Shown one piece after another: positions 52,883 to 61,504 of a DNA stretch of 64,000 nucleotides. Source of the stretch: CAJCIY01 sp964245825 (GTDB taxonomy: Bacteria; Actinomycetota; Actinomycetes; Mycobacteriales; CAJCIY01). A program made the position numbers and the translations under genes. The notes under the pieces were generated by a model that was given only the letters and a program-made list of their open reading frames with translations, ran no database searches and was not told the origin of the DNA. The DNA is taken from NCBI GenBank assembly GCA_964245825.1, contig CAXTNT010000002.1:62001-126000 (forward strand), read 5' to 3'. Position 1 is the stretch's first letter. Every line of letters starts with the position of its first letter.

Positions 52883-54193
52883 CTAGGCCAGATCCGGCGG
52901 GGGGCCGCCGGCGTCCGGCCGCACCCCGCTCGCGGCGTCCGGGCCGAAGGTCGCCACCAGTTCGAGTTCGCTCTCCATGACCGCCGCGAGCCGCCGGACG
53001 CCCTCCCGGATCCGCTCGGGTGGCGGGAAGCAGTAGGACAGCCGCATGAACCGGCCGCCGGTGCCGTCCGCGTAGAACCCCGTCCCCGGCACGTACGCGA
53101 CCCGCGCCGCCAGCGCCGGCGGCTGCATGGTCTTGGCGTGCAGGCCGGCCGGCAGCGTCACCCAGCTGTAGAAGCCGCCCTCGGGCCGGGTCCAGTGGCA
53201 GTCGGCCGGGAAGTGCGCGTCCATCGCCTCCAGCAGGGCGTCGCGGCGCTCGCGGTAGAGCTCGCGGAAGACCTTCACCTGCTCGAGCCAGGGTTGCGTC
53301 GCGAGGTAGCGGCTGACCGCGAACTGGCTGAACGACGGCGGGCAGAGCACCTGGGCCTCGGACGCCAGCACGATCTTCTCCCGGGCCGCGTGCGGAGCGA
53401 GCACCCACCCGACACGGAACCCCGGCGCGAACGTCTTGGAGAACGAGCCGAGGTAGATCACACCGTCGTCGGTACGGGCACGCAGCGCGCGGGTGGGCTC
53501 ACCGTCGAAACCCAGCAGCCCGTACGGGTTGTCCTCGAGCACGAGCAGGCGGTGCTCGGCGGCGATGGCGAGGATCTCGTCGCGCCGAACCTCGGCCAGC
53601 GACACTCCGGCCGGGTTGTGGAAGTTGGGCACGGTGTAGAGGAACTTCGCGCGGCGACCGGTGCGCGCGACGTCGGCCAGCGCCGCGCGGAGCGCCGCCG
53701 GCACCAGCCCGTCGTCGTCCATCGGCACGTGGACGACATCGGCCTGGGCCGCCGCGAAGGTGCCCAGCGCGCCGACGTAGGACGGGGCCTCGGCGAGCAC
53801 GACGTCGCCGGGGTCGAGGAAGACCCGGCTCACCAGGTCGAGCGCCTGCTGGCTGCCGACGGTGACGACGACGTCCTCGGCCGACGCCGCGATGCCCTCG
53901 AGCGCCATCACCTCGCAGATCTGCTCGCGGAGCACCGGGTCGCCCTGTCCGGGCCCGTAGTTCAGCGCCATTGCGCCACGCTCGGCCACCAGGTCGGCGA
54001 GCATGGCGCCGACGGCGTCCAGCGGCAGCGCGGCGGTGAACGGCGACCCCCCGGCCAGGGAGACCACCTCCGGGCGGTTGGCGACCGAGAACAACGCCCG
54101 GATCTCCGAGGTCGCCATGCCGTGCATCCGGACTGCGTAGCGGTCCAGGTACGGGTCGTGTCGGACGCCACCGTGCGACGGGTGCGCAGTCAC
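52883..54193 (-). CDS. PLP-dependent class I/II aminotransferase
   Basis: GTG at 54193 with GGAGG about 5 nt upstream; 436 residues. Fold type I aminotransferase close to 2-aminoadipate/aromatic aminotransferases and MocR C-terminal domains. Conserved YGPGQGDPVLREQI, TVGSQQALDLV, YTVPNFHNPAGVSLAEVRR, the PLP lysine in LGSFSKTFAPGFRVGWV, and the substrate Arg in GRFMRLSYCF. Substrate unknown. A homologue at this place is common near parB in actinobacteria. Forms a probable operon with ddl. Confidence 0.9.
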   Translation of the reverse strand: MTAHPSHGGVRHDPYLDRYAVRMHGMATSEIRALFSVANRPEVVSLAGGSPFTAALPLDAVGAMLADLVAERGAMALNYGPGQGDPVLREQICEVMALEGIAASAEDVVVTVGSQQALDLVSRVFLDPGDVVLAEAPSYVGALGTFAAAQADVVHVPMDDDGLVPAALRAALADVARTGRRAKFLYTVPNFHNPAGVSLAEVRRDEILAIAAEHRLLVLEDNPYGLLGFDGEPTRALRARTDDGVIYLGSFSKTFAPGFRVGWVLAPHAAREKIVLASEAQVLCPPSFSQFAVSRYLATQPWLEQVKVFRELYRERRDALLEAMDAHFPADCHWTRPEGGFYSWVTLPAGLHAKTMQPPALAARVAYVPGTGFYADGTGGRFMRLSYCFPPPERIREGVRRLAAVMESELELVATFGPDAASGVRPDAGGPPPDLA

Positions 54194-54206
54194 GACCACC
54201 TCCACG

Positions 54207-54256
54207 CGCGCCCCGGTGGCGCGCCCTGACCTGCTGAGGCTACCGGCCGGGGCGCG
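54207..54256. repeat. 10-bp inverted repeat between the amidase-like and aminotransferase genes
   Basis: CGCGCCCCGG (54207-54216) pairs perfectly with CCGGGGCGCG (54247-54256) around a 30-nt loop; an additional CCGGT/ACCGG pair inside gives an alternative stem. It lies just upstream of the aminotransferase start and 24 nt after the end of the cwlM-like gene, both on the minus strand. It could be a leader structure or a weak terminator between different transcription units. Confidence 0.4.
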
Positions 54257-54279
54257 CCACCCGCCGCTGATTACCGCGC

Positions 54280-55461
54280 TCAGCGCAGCCTCCGGGTCAG
54301 CGCGGTCAGGTCCAGCACCCCGGTCGGCGGATCCTGGTCCTCGGGCAGGAACACCCGCTGCACGGCGACCACGAGCGCCTCGGCGATGACGTCACGGACG
54401 CTCTCGGCCGCCAGCAGCGCCGCGTCGCCGGGGTTGCTGAGGTAGCCCAGCTCGACGTGCACCGCAGGCATCCTGGTGCGGCGCAGCAGTTCCCAGGTGG
54501 CCGGGTGGGTGCGTCCGTCGTACAGGCCGGTGCGGGCGACGACCTCGCGCTGGATCAGACCGGCCAGCCGTTCGCCCGGGACGGAGTCGTTGTCGCGTCC
54601 GGTGCCGTAGTAGTAGACGGCGACGCCGCAAGGCCCCGGGCCGGGCGCGCCGTCACAGTGCAGCGACACCAGCAGGTCGGCGTCGGTCTCGTTGGCGAAG
54701 CGGGCGCGCTCCGCCGCACTGGGATTGCCGTCCGGGCCGTGGGTCAGGTAAGCGGCCGCACCGGCCGCCGCGAGCCGACCCTCCAGCCGGGCGGCCAGGT
54801 CGGCGGTCACGTCCCGCTCGAGCAGCCCGTGGCCGCGATGGCCGGGGTCGGCACCACCGCAGGCGGGGTCGAGCACCACCCGCTTGCCGGCCAGGGCCGG
54901 CCCACGCCGGCGCAGCGCCTCGGCCTCACGCAGCTCGTGGGAGCTGACGCCGATGCCACGGCCCACCGTACGGTCGAGCTGGCGCAGCGCCCGGACGGTC
55001 GCCGGTCCGACGGTCCCGTCGGGGGTGAGCCCGTAGTTGCGCTGGAAGTCGCGGAGCGCGGCCTCGGTGCGGCCCGCGAAGTAGCCGTCGCAGCGCCCGA
55101 CGTCGAAGCCCAGCTCGGCCAGTCGGCGCTGCAACGCGACCACGTCGTCGCCGGCGTACGGGTGCGACACCTGGTGGTGCAGGACGCGACCGCCGAGCGA
55201 CCAGCGCGCGCCCTCCAGCGACTGGTACGTCTGCCGGTCGACGAGCCCGTCGGCCCGCAGGCCCCGTGACTGCTGGAAGGTGCGTACCGCCGCGCCCACG
55301 TCGGCGTCGTAGCGGTCCGCGCTGGCCGGGTCCTCACCGCGGTGGGTCGCCAACAGGTCGAGGGACACCAGCCAGCCGACGATCTGCCGGACGGCCGGCG
55401 AACGGTCCCCGGGTCGGGCGACGAGGTCGTCACCGGAGGGCGGGGTGGGGGCGTCGCTCAC
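54280..55461 (-). CDS. cwlM: CwlM-like amidase-fold protein (two PG-binding domains)
   Basis: Start 55461; 393 residues with no signal peptide, so cytoplasmic. Two peptidoglycan_binding_1 domains (about 17-80, TFQQSRGLRADGLVDRQTY; about 100-160, DFQRNYGLTPDGTVGPATV) precede an Amidase_3 fold (about 195-375). The usual first zinc ligand in DPGHGG is replaced: the sequence is VVLDPACGGADPG. The Glu (LLERDVT), second His (LLVSLHCDG) and catalytic Glu (VHVELGYLSN) remain. Mycobacterial CwlM is a PknB-phosphorylated activator of MurA without amidase function; location after trxA supports that identity here. Confidence 0.88.
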   Translation of the reverse strand: MSDAPTPPSGDDLVARPGDRSPAVRQIVGWLVSLDLLATHRGEDPASADRYDADVGAAVRTFQQSRGLRADGLVDRQTYQSLEGARWSLGGRVLHHQVSHPYAGDDVVALQRRLAELGFDVGRCDGYFAGRTEAALRDFQRNYGLTPDGTVGPATVRALRQLDRTVGRGIGVSSHELREAEALRRRGPALAGKRVVLDPACGGADPGHRGHGLLERDVTADLAARLEGRLAAAGAAAYLTHGPDGNPSAAERARFANETDADLLVSLHCDGAPGPGPCGVAVYYYGTGRDNDSVPGERLAGLIQREVVARTGLYDGRTHPATWELLRRTRMPAVHVELGYLSNPGDAALLAAESVRDVIAEALVVAVQRVFLPEDQDPPTGVLDLTALTRRLR

Positions 55462-55494
55462 GGCAGTCTCGGACCCGGGCCGGTGCTCGTCCGG

Positions 55495-55824
55495 TCAGGC
55501 GAGGTAGGTCTCCAGGTCGCGCAGCAGAGCAGCCTTGGGCTTGGCGCCCACGATGCTCTTGGCGAGCTCGCCGCCAACGAAGACCGACATCGTCGGGATG
55601 GACATGACCTGGTAGGCGCGGGCGGTCTCCGGGTTCTCGTCGATGTTGAGCTTGACGATCTGGATCTTGTCGGCATGCTCGGCGGCGATCTCCTCGAGCA
55701 CCGGGGCGACCATCTTGCACGGCCCGCACCACTCGGCCCAGAAGTCGACCAGGACCGGCTTGTCGCTCTGCAGGACGTCGGCCTGGAAGGTCGCGTCGGT
55801 GGTCGCCTTCGTTGCTGCACCCAT
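55495..55824 (-). CDS. trxA: thioredoxin
   Basis: ATG at 55824 chosen because GAGGAG lies 9 nt upstream; an ATG at 55833 sits directly on that sequence. 109 residues with active site WCGPCK (Cys33, Cys36), cis-Pro in SIPTMSVF and typical length. Reduces protein disulphides, recycled by TrxB encoded just upstream. Confidence 0.96.
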   Translation of the reverse strand: MGAATKATTDATFQADVLQSDKPVLVDFWAEWCGPCKMVAPVLEEIAAEHADKIQIVKLNIDENPETARAYQVMSIPTMSVFVGGELAKSIVGAKPKAALLRDLETYLA

Positions 55825-55886
55825 GGGGGTCATCTCCTCGGATCGGTGTTCGTGCGGGACGCGCGGATGGGCGAGCAGGACTGCGG

Positions 55887-56906
55887 TCAGGCGACGCCGG
55901 CGGCGTACATCTCGTCGGGAAGCACGGTGGTCTCGCCGAGGGCGGCGAGGTGGCGCTCGGCGTCCAGCGCGGCGGCGCAACCGCTGGCCGCGGCGGTGAT
56001 CGCCTGCCGGTAGACGTGGTCGACGACGTCGCCGCAGGCGAACACCCCGGGGATGTTCGTGGTGGTACGCGGGTGGTCCACCAGCACGTACCCCTCGTCG
56101 TCGAGGTCGAGCTGGCCGCGGACGAGCTCGCTGCGGGGGTCGTGCCCGATGGCGACGAACAACCCGCTGACCGACAGCTCACGGGTCTGCCCGCTGTCGA
56201 CGTCGCGCAGGGTGATCCCCGTGACGGCGCCGTCGCCGTGGATCGCGGCGACCTCGCTGCTCAGGGCGAAGCGGATCTTCTCGTCCTTGCGGGCCCGCTC
56301 CTGCATGATCTTGCTGGCGCGGAGGTCGTCGCGCCGGTGCACCACGGTGACCGACGAGGCGAACCGGGTCAGGAACGTCGCCTCCTCCATGGCCGTGTCG
56401 CCACCGCCGACGACCGCGATGTCGCGGTCCTTGAAGAAGAACCCGTCGCAGGTCGCGCAGGCGGACACGCCGCGGCCGAGCAGCTCCTGCTCACGCTCCA
56501 GGCCCAGGTAGCGGTAGGCCGAACCGGTGGCCAGGATGACCGTGCGCGCGCGGTAGGTGGTGCCGTCCTCGAGCCGGACGATCTTGGGGTCCGCGGCGAG
56601 GTCGACCGACACCGCGTCGTCCACGACGAAGCGGGCTCCGAAGCGCTCGGCCTGGGCGCGCATGGACTCCATCAGCGCGGGGCCCATCACGCCGTCCGGG
56701 AAGCCCGGGAAGTTTTCCACCTCGGTGGTGGTCATCAACGCCCCACCGGCGGTGATCGCACCCTCGAGGACGAGGGGCTCCAGCTCCGCCCGCGCGGTGT
56801 ACAGGGCGGCGGTGTAGCCGGCCGGGCCGGAGCCGATGACGATGACCTTCTCGACCTGGTCCTCGGTGCTCAACTCACCGTGCTGGTCGCGAGTGCCCTC
56901 AGCCAT
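55887..56906 (-). CDS. trxB: thioredoxin-disulfide reductase
   Basis: ATG at 56906; 339 residues. FAD site IGSGPAGYTAALYTARAEL, NADPH site VGGGDTAMEEATFL, redox centre SACATCDGFFF and C-terminal FAD contact GVFACGDVVDHVYRQA. Transfers electrons from NADPH to thioredoxin. 62 nt upstream of trxA. The 5' neighbour in mycobacteria is the sigM/rsmA pair; here it is the pseudokinase gene. Confidence 0.96.
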   Translation of the reverse strand: MAEGTRDQHGELSTEDQVEKVIVIGSGPAGYTAALYTARAELEPLVLEGAITAGGALMTTTEVENFPGFPDGVMGPALMESMRAQAERFGARFVVDDAVSVDLAADPKIVRLEDGTTYRARTVILATGSAYRYLGLEREQELLGRGVSACATCDGFFFKDRDIAVVGGGDTAMEEATFLTRFASSVTVVHRRDDLRASKIMQERARKDEKIRFALSSEVAAIHGDGAVTGITLRDVDSGQTRELSVSGLFVAIGHDPRSELVRGQLDLDDEGYVLVDHPRTTTNIPGVFACGDVVDHVYRQAITAAASGCAAALDAERHLAALGETTVLPDEMYAAGVA

Positions 56907-57006
56907 CGCAGTGCGCCTCCACCTGTGCGTGCGGGTCGCGCGGAGATCCGGACGGCCACGTGCTGCAACCGACCCTACCGAGCACGTGTTCCCCGCGGGT
57001 GGGTGC

Positions 57007-58641
57007 TCACGACCGGAACACCAGCTCGGCGATGCCGCCCCGGTAGCCGCCGGAAACCCGCGGCAACATCGTGAGCCACACCACCCAGTAACGATGGGCG
57101 GCGTTGGCGGTGAGGGTGACGGTGGTGCCGGCATTCTGCTGCTGGGCGAGCTGGGGGAAGCCGGCCAACGCGGGAGACCGGGTGTCGACGGCGAGCAGCG
57201 CGACGGTGGTCCCGGTGCCGACGAGGGCCACCTGCACGGTGGAGACCTTCCGTACCGAGCCGAGGTCGACCAGCAGCCCCACACCCGGCTTCAGGCCGCC
57301 CAGGGCGGCCGAGCCGTACCGCTGGGTCTGCCATGCGGTGGCCGTGGAACCGTCGTAGGCGAGCGGGATCTGGTCGTCGTTCTCCTGGCCGTCGCCCGGC
57401 GGCGGATCGAAGGCGGTGACCGCCGACAGCCGGATGACGGCGCTCGGAGTGGCGGCGCCGGAGACCGACGGGGCTGGGGTCAGGACCGGCAGCCCGTTGT
57501 TGGTGCCGGGCACCCGGCCGAGCCTTTTGCCCAAAGCGAAGCCCACCGCTGCGAGCACGAGGAGCAGCGCGACCAGGAGGCCGACCACGACCACCGGGCG
57601 CGGCCGCCGGCTCCGGGTCGTGAGGGTCACGGGCTGCACCGGTTCTGCGTCGAGGCGGTTGAGGGAGGCAGCCACGGCGGCGGCGTCCTGCAGCCCCGCT
57701 GGCCGGCCGGGGCTGGGCAGCAGGATGCGCCGGACGACCGCGTCCAGGTCGCGGGGGACGGCAGCGCGTACCTGCCGCGGGGCGTGCGGCCGCTCCCCGT
57801 CGCCGGGCGCGGCGGGCATCCCCCGCCACGGGCCGCCGACCCAGGTGCCGGTGCCGGCCGCGTACAGCACCCGGCCCAGGTCACAGGTGTCGTAACGCTG
57901 GCAGCGCCGTAGCAGCGCGGGGTCGCCGCCCGGGTCAAGCGGCCGGGCGCCGAGGGCCAGGTCGGCCACGATCGCCGGCGGCAGCGCGGGCGGTCCATCC
58001 CGGTTCCCGACCCTGCCGAAGGCCGGTCGTCCCACCGCTGCGAGCGCCACCGCGGTGCCCGGGTCGGTTAGTCGCACCCGGTCACCCGTCAGCACCAGCA
58101 GGTTGTCGGGATGGACGCGGCCGTGCCAACCACCGTCGGCGTGCAGCGCGGCGACCGCGTCGGCCGCATGCCGCAGCACCGTGTGCAGCCGCTGCGGGTC
58201 GAGGCCGCCGTCGGCGAGCTGACGGCGCAGCGGCTGACCGTCGACCCACTCGCGGACGAGGTAGGCGACCGGACCGGAGCCGTCACCGGGGTCGTGCTCG
58301 GCCGCGTCGTAGGTGGCGGCGATCCGCGGGTCGCGGGCCGTGCTCGCCCGCGCGGCCGCCATCAGCAGCGCCGCCCGCACCTGGTCGTCGCCGTCGACGA
58401 CGACGCGTACCGCGACGGGCCGCTCCAGGACGAGATCGGTGGCTTGCCAGAGGCCGCTGCCCAGCGGCGCCAGCTCGGGTGCGACCAGCCGGTCCAGCCG
58501 GTAGCGACCACCCAGGACGTGGCCTGCAGCGAGCACCTCCGCCGCCGCCCGCACCACCGGTCCCACTGTAGGGCCGCCCCCTGCGGTCTCCGGGCCTGCC
58601 GGGCGGGTGTCGGCGGCGGCCGTCCGGCTCGCGCTAGGCAC
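57007..58641 (-). CDS. MurJ-associated pseudokinase with discoidin-like domain
   Basis: GTG at 58641, overlapping the NlpC/P60 gene by 8 nt; 544 residues. A kinase-like domain (about 40-320) has lost key residues: VAVRVV instead of a Lys, HGRVHPDNLL instead of HRDxKPxN, and LTDPGTAV instead of DFG. One membrane helix (about 350-370, VVVVGLLVALLLVLAAVGFAL) leads to an extracytoplasmic domain (about 405-544) resembling galactose-binding/discoidin folds (LAYDGSTATAWQTQRYG, VSTVQVAL). In mycobacteria these parts form the C-terminus of MviN/MurJ, bind FhaA when phosphorylated by PknB, and are fused to the flippase. Here they are a separate gene. Confidence 0.85.
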   Translation of the reverse strand: MPSASRTAAADTRPAGPETAGGGPTVGPVVRAAAEVLAAGHVLGGRYRLDRLVAPELAPLGSGLWQATDLVLERPVAVRVVVDGDDQVRAALLMAAARASTARDPRIAATYDAAEHDPGDGSGPVAYLVREWVDGQPLRRQLADGGLDPQRLHTVLRHAADAVAALHADGGWHGRVHPDNLLVLTGDRVRLTDPGTAVALAAVGRPAFGRVGNRDGPPALPPAIVADLALGARPLDPGGDPALLRRCQRYDTCDLGRVLYAAGTGTWVGGPWRGMPAAPGDGERPHAPRQVRAAVPRDLDAVVRRILLPSPGRPAGLQDAAAVAASLNRLDAEPVQPVTLTTRSRRPRPVVVVGLLVALLLVLAAVGFALGKRLGRVPGTNNGLPVLTPAPSVSGAATPSAVIRLSAVTAFDPPPGDGQENDDQIPLAYDGSTATAWQTQRYGSAALGGLKPGVGLLVDLGSVRKVSTVQVALVGTGTTVALLAVDTRSPALAGFPQLAQQQNAGTTVTLTANAAHRYWVVWLTMLPRVSGGYRGGIAELVFRS

Positions 58642-59746
58642 CGGGTCGGGTCGCCCCGGCGTACCCGTCCCACCACACCGGCTGCAGGCGGACGACGTCG
58701 CCGGTGTGATCGGCAGACACCATCAGTCCGTTGCCGGCATACAGGGCGACGTGGTGGATCGTGGCGGGGTCGGCCGGGTCGATGGCCCAGAACAGCAGGT
58801 CCCCCGGAGCCAGGTCCGCCAGGGGTACGTGCGGCCCGGAGGCGTACTGCTCGGCCGCCGTCCTGGGCAGGGTGATGCCGGCCGCCGCATACGCGGCCCC
58901 GGTCAGGCCTGAGCAGTCGTAGCCGACCGGCCCCGTCCCGCCCCACAGGTACGGATGCCCGGAGAGGTCGGTGGCGGCCGTCAGCGCCGCGGCGGCCCGT
59001 GGGCTGGATGCGGGGGCGGCGCCGACCAGGTCGATGACGTCCGAGGCGGTGAGCGTGCCGGCCTGCGCGAGGGCCAGCTGCCGCAGGAACTGGGTGTGGT
59101 CGGCGGCGGCGCGTCGTTGTGCGTCGGCCTGCGCGAGTGCGGCGACCTCCGCGTCGGCGCCCGCCAGCAGCGCCTGCGTGTCGTGGAGGTTCTGCGTCAC
59201 CACCTGCGCCTGGGTGGAGAGCTCCGCCTCGAGCCGGGTCTGCTCGTCGGCGAGGGCGTTTGCCCGGGCCTGGGCCGCGACGGCGGCGCTGCTCCGGGCG
59301 TCGCTCGCGTCGGCGGCCGACCGGTCGGCGCCCAGGATGCGTCGGGCGGCGATCATCCGCGACTGCACCAGCGACAGGTCGCCGCCGCCGGTCAGCGCCG
59401 AGGTGTACAGCACGGCGGGACCGCCCAGCTCGTAGAGCGACCGCGCCGCCGCGGCGCCGCCGGCCACTGCCCCGGTGGCTGCGCGCTGCGCCGTGGTGAC
59501 GGCTTCCTGGGCGACCAGCTCGGCGGCCACGACCTGGCCGAGCCGACTCTCGGCGGCGTCGTAGGCCTCGGTGGCGGCCTCGGCCTGGGACTGCAGATCA
59601 CGTACCTGCGCGGCCAGGGCGCTCGCCCGCTGTTGCGGGGTCTCGGCGCGCGCGGCGGACGGCGTCAGCACCTGGCCGCCGAGCGCGACGATGGCCGCAC
59701 CCGCCGTGAAGAGCGCGGCGCGGCGCAGGCGGCCGGGGCGGCTCAC
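58634..59746 (-). CDS. secreted NlpC/P60 peptidoglycan endopeptidase (RipA-like)
   Basis: GTG at 59746; 370 residues. A signal peptide (about 1-34, LFTAGAAIVALGGQVLTPSA, cleavage near ARA) is followed by long coiled-coil helices rich in Ala (about 36-225). The catalytic domain (about 255-370) has Cys278 in YDCSGLTGAAYAAAG and His in ATIHHVALYAG. It cuts stem peptides between D-Glu and the diamino acid in relatives. The coiled coil resembles regulatory N-domains of RipA. It is inserted between murJ and the pseudokinase gene. Confidence 0.92.
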   Translation of the reverse strand: MSRPGRLRRAALFTAGAAIVALGGQVLTPSAARAETPQQRASALAAQVRDLQSQAEAATEAYDAAESRLGQVVAAELVAQEAVTTAQRAATGAVAGGAAAARSLYELGGPAVLYTSALTGGGDLSLVQSRMIAARRILGADRSAADASDARSSAAVAAQARANALADEQTRLEAELSTQAQVVTQNLHDTQALLAGADAEVAALAQADAQRRAAADHTQFLRQLALAQAGTLTASDVIDLVGAAPASSPRAAAALTAATDLSGHPYLWGGTGPVGYDCSGLTGAAYAAAGITLPRTAAEQYASGPHVPLADLAPGDLLFWAIDPADPATIHHVALYAGNGLMVSADHTGDVVRLQPVWWDGYAGATRPGA

Positions 59747-59881
59747 CGGGCCGGGGCGTCCGGGTGCACGCGCAGCCCGGCGACCGCGGGCGGCACGAGC
59801 GCCACGGTGCTGCAGGTGAACCAGCCGACGACCACGGCAGAGATGTCGGCGTGCCGGTCCCCCGTCTTGACTTGCCGCCGG

Positions 59882-61504
59882 TCAGCGGCGCATGACTCCC
59901 AGCAGGTCGGCCAGCTCCCGGATGCGCATCAGGCGGGCCACGCCGAGGTACAGCGTGCCGCCTGCAGCCGCAGCCACCACGGTCGCGGCGGCCGCCGCCG
60001 GCGTGGAGCTGCCGTCGGCGTGCGTGACGGCGGCGGCCACCCCGTACGCGAGCGCCGCCCCGAGCCCGGCGGCCACGGTCACCCGGACCAGTAGCCGGGA
60101 CACCCGCCGCCCGTCCACCCCGCCCAGCGGCCGCCGCAGCCGCAGTACTGCGAGGGCGGTGCCCACCACGTACGACAGGGCGAACCCGCCCGCGAGGCCG
60201 GGGATGCGCAGGTCCTGGGGCAGCGCCGCGACCAGCACGAGGTCGGCCACGACGTTGACGGCGTTGGTCCAGAAGTTGATCAGAGCCGGCGTCCTGCTGT
60301 CGTGCTGGGCGTAGAACACCCGCAGCAGCAGCTGGTAGGCGGAGAACGCCGGCAGCGCGACCGCGAACACCGCGAGGGTGCGGCCGACGTCGACGAAGCG
60401 TGGCCCGCTCGCTCCGCCGTACCGGAACGCGGCCGTCGTGAGCGGCCCGGCCAGGGCCAGCATGCCGAGCGCTGCCGGGACCAGCAGCACCGCCGACAGT
60501 CGCAGCGCCCGGGACAGCTGTTCCCGGACGGCCGAGGTGTCGCCGTCGAGCGCGGCCCCGGACAGGCCGGGCATGAGCGCACTGATCACCGAGACCGTGA
60601 CCACCGCATAGGGCAGTGAGAACAGCTGGTAGGCGGTCGCGTAGACGCTGCCGTTCCCGCCGACCGACGTCGCCAGGTTGCTGATCACGAGATAGCCCAG
60701 CTGATTGAACCCGGCGTACGCGAACACCCAGCCACCCAGGCGCGCCGCCTGGCGCAGGCGGGGCTCACGCGGGTCCCATCGAAGCCGGATGCGGACCCCC
60801 GCCCGCGCGAGCGGTGGCACCAGCGCCGCCGTCATCGCCACCACCCCGATCGTCGTGCCGAGGCCGATCAACAGGGCCTGCCCACCACTCAGGTGCGCCC
60901 AGGCGGGGTCGTGCGCATGCCGAGTCGTGAGCAGGAAGACGAGGGTGACGGCGATGACCACGAGGTTGTTGACGGTGGGCGCCAGGCCGACGGCGCCGAA
61001 ACGGCCGCGGATGGTCAGCACCGCACCGAACAGCGCGGTCAGCGCGTAGAACAGCAGCTGCGGCAGGCAGAGGCGGGTGATCGTCACCGCCAGCTGCCGC
61101 TCCTGGCCCTGGATGGCGTCGTTCAGGTAGATCCGCATCAGCAGGGGTGCCGCGATCTCCCCGACCACGGTGACCACGACGAGCGCACCGACGATCAGGG
61201 TGAACAGCGTCGAGAGGAACGCCTCTCCGCCGTCGTCGTCCTCGCGCGCGGCCCGCACCAGGATCGGCACCACGACACTGGACAGGACGCCGCCGAGCAG
61301 CAGGTCGTACACGATGTTGGGGATGGTGTTGCCGGCGGTGTACGCGTCCTGCACGCCGGTGTAGCCCAACGCCGCCACCAGCACGGCGGTGCGCAGGAAG
61401 CCGGTCAGCCGGGAGGCGACCGTGCCGAGTGCCATCGCCGCGCCGCCGCGGAGCAGGGTCGAGCCGTCCGCCGCTGGCCGCCCCCTTGGCGCCGCGTGGT
61501 TCAC
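59882..61504 (-). CDS. murJ: lipid II flippase MurJ (MviN)
   Basis: GTG at 61504 overlaps the DUF6049 stop (GTGA); 540 residues with about 14 membrane helices. Conserved start of the MOP-type flippase: GGAAMALGTVASRLTGFLRT, then NTIPNIVYDLLLGGVLSSVV, PTVNNLVVIAVTLVFLL and FYAQHDSRTPALINFWTNAV. It moves lipid II across the membrane. Unlike the mycobacterial protein it stops after the transport core, without pseudokinase domain; that part is encoded at 57007-58641. Confidence 0.95.
   Translation of the reverse strand: MNHAAPRGRPAADGSTLLRGGAAMALGTVASRLTGFLRTAVLVAALGYTGVQDAYTAGNTIPNIVYDLLLGGVLSSVVVPILVRAAREDDDGGEAFLSTLFTLIVGALVVVTVVGEIAAPLLMRIYLNDAIQGQERQLAVTITRLCLPQLLFYALTALFGAVLTIRGRFGAVGLAPTVNNLVVIAVTLVFLLTTRHAHDPAWAHLSGGQALLIGLGTTIGVVAMTAALVPPLARAGVRIRLRWDPREPRLRQAARLGGWVFAYAGFNQLGYLVISNLATSVGGNGSVYATAYQLFSLPYAVVTVSVISALMPGLSGAALDGDTSAVREQLSRALRLSAVLLVPAALGMLALAGPLTTAAFRYGGASGPRFVDVGRTLAVFAVALPAFSAYQLLLRVFYAQHDSRTPALINFWTNAVNVVADLVLVAALPQDLRIPGLAGGFALSYVVGTALAVLRLRRPLGGVDGRRVSRLLVRVTVAAGLGAALAYGVAAAVTHADGSSTPAAAAATVVAAAAGGTLYLGVARLMRIRELADLLGVMRR

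Noticed and set aside
52052..54229. Plus-strand open frame of 725 codons opposite ddl and the aminotransferase
   Set aside because: Antisense shadow of two genes with intact catalytic motifs.
59747..59881. Possible small gene ending at the NlpC/P60 start (VVVGWFTCSTVALVPPAV)
   Set aside because: No start codon with a ribosome site in the gap; only the last part looks protein-like and no family is recognised.
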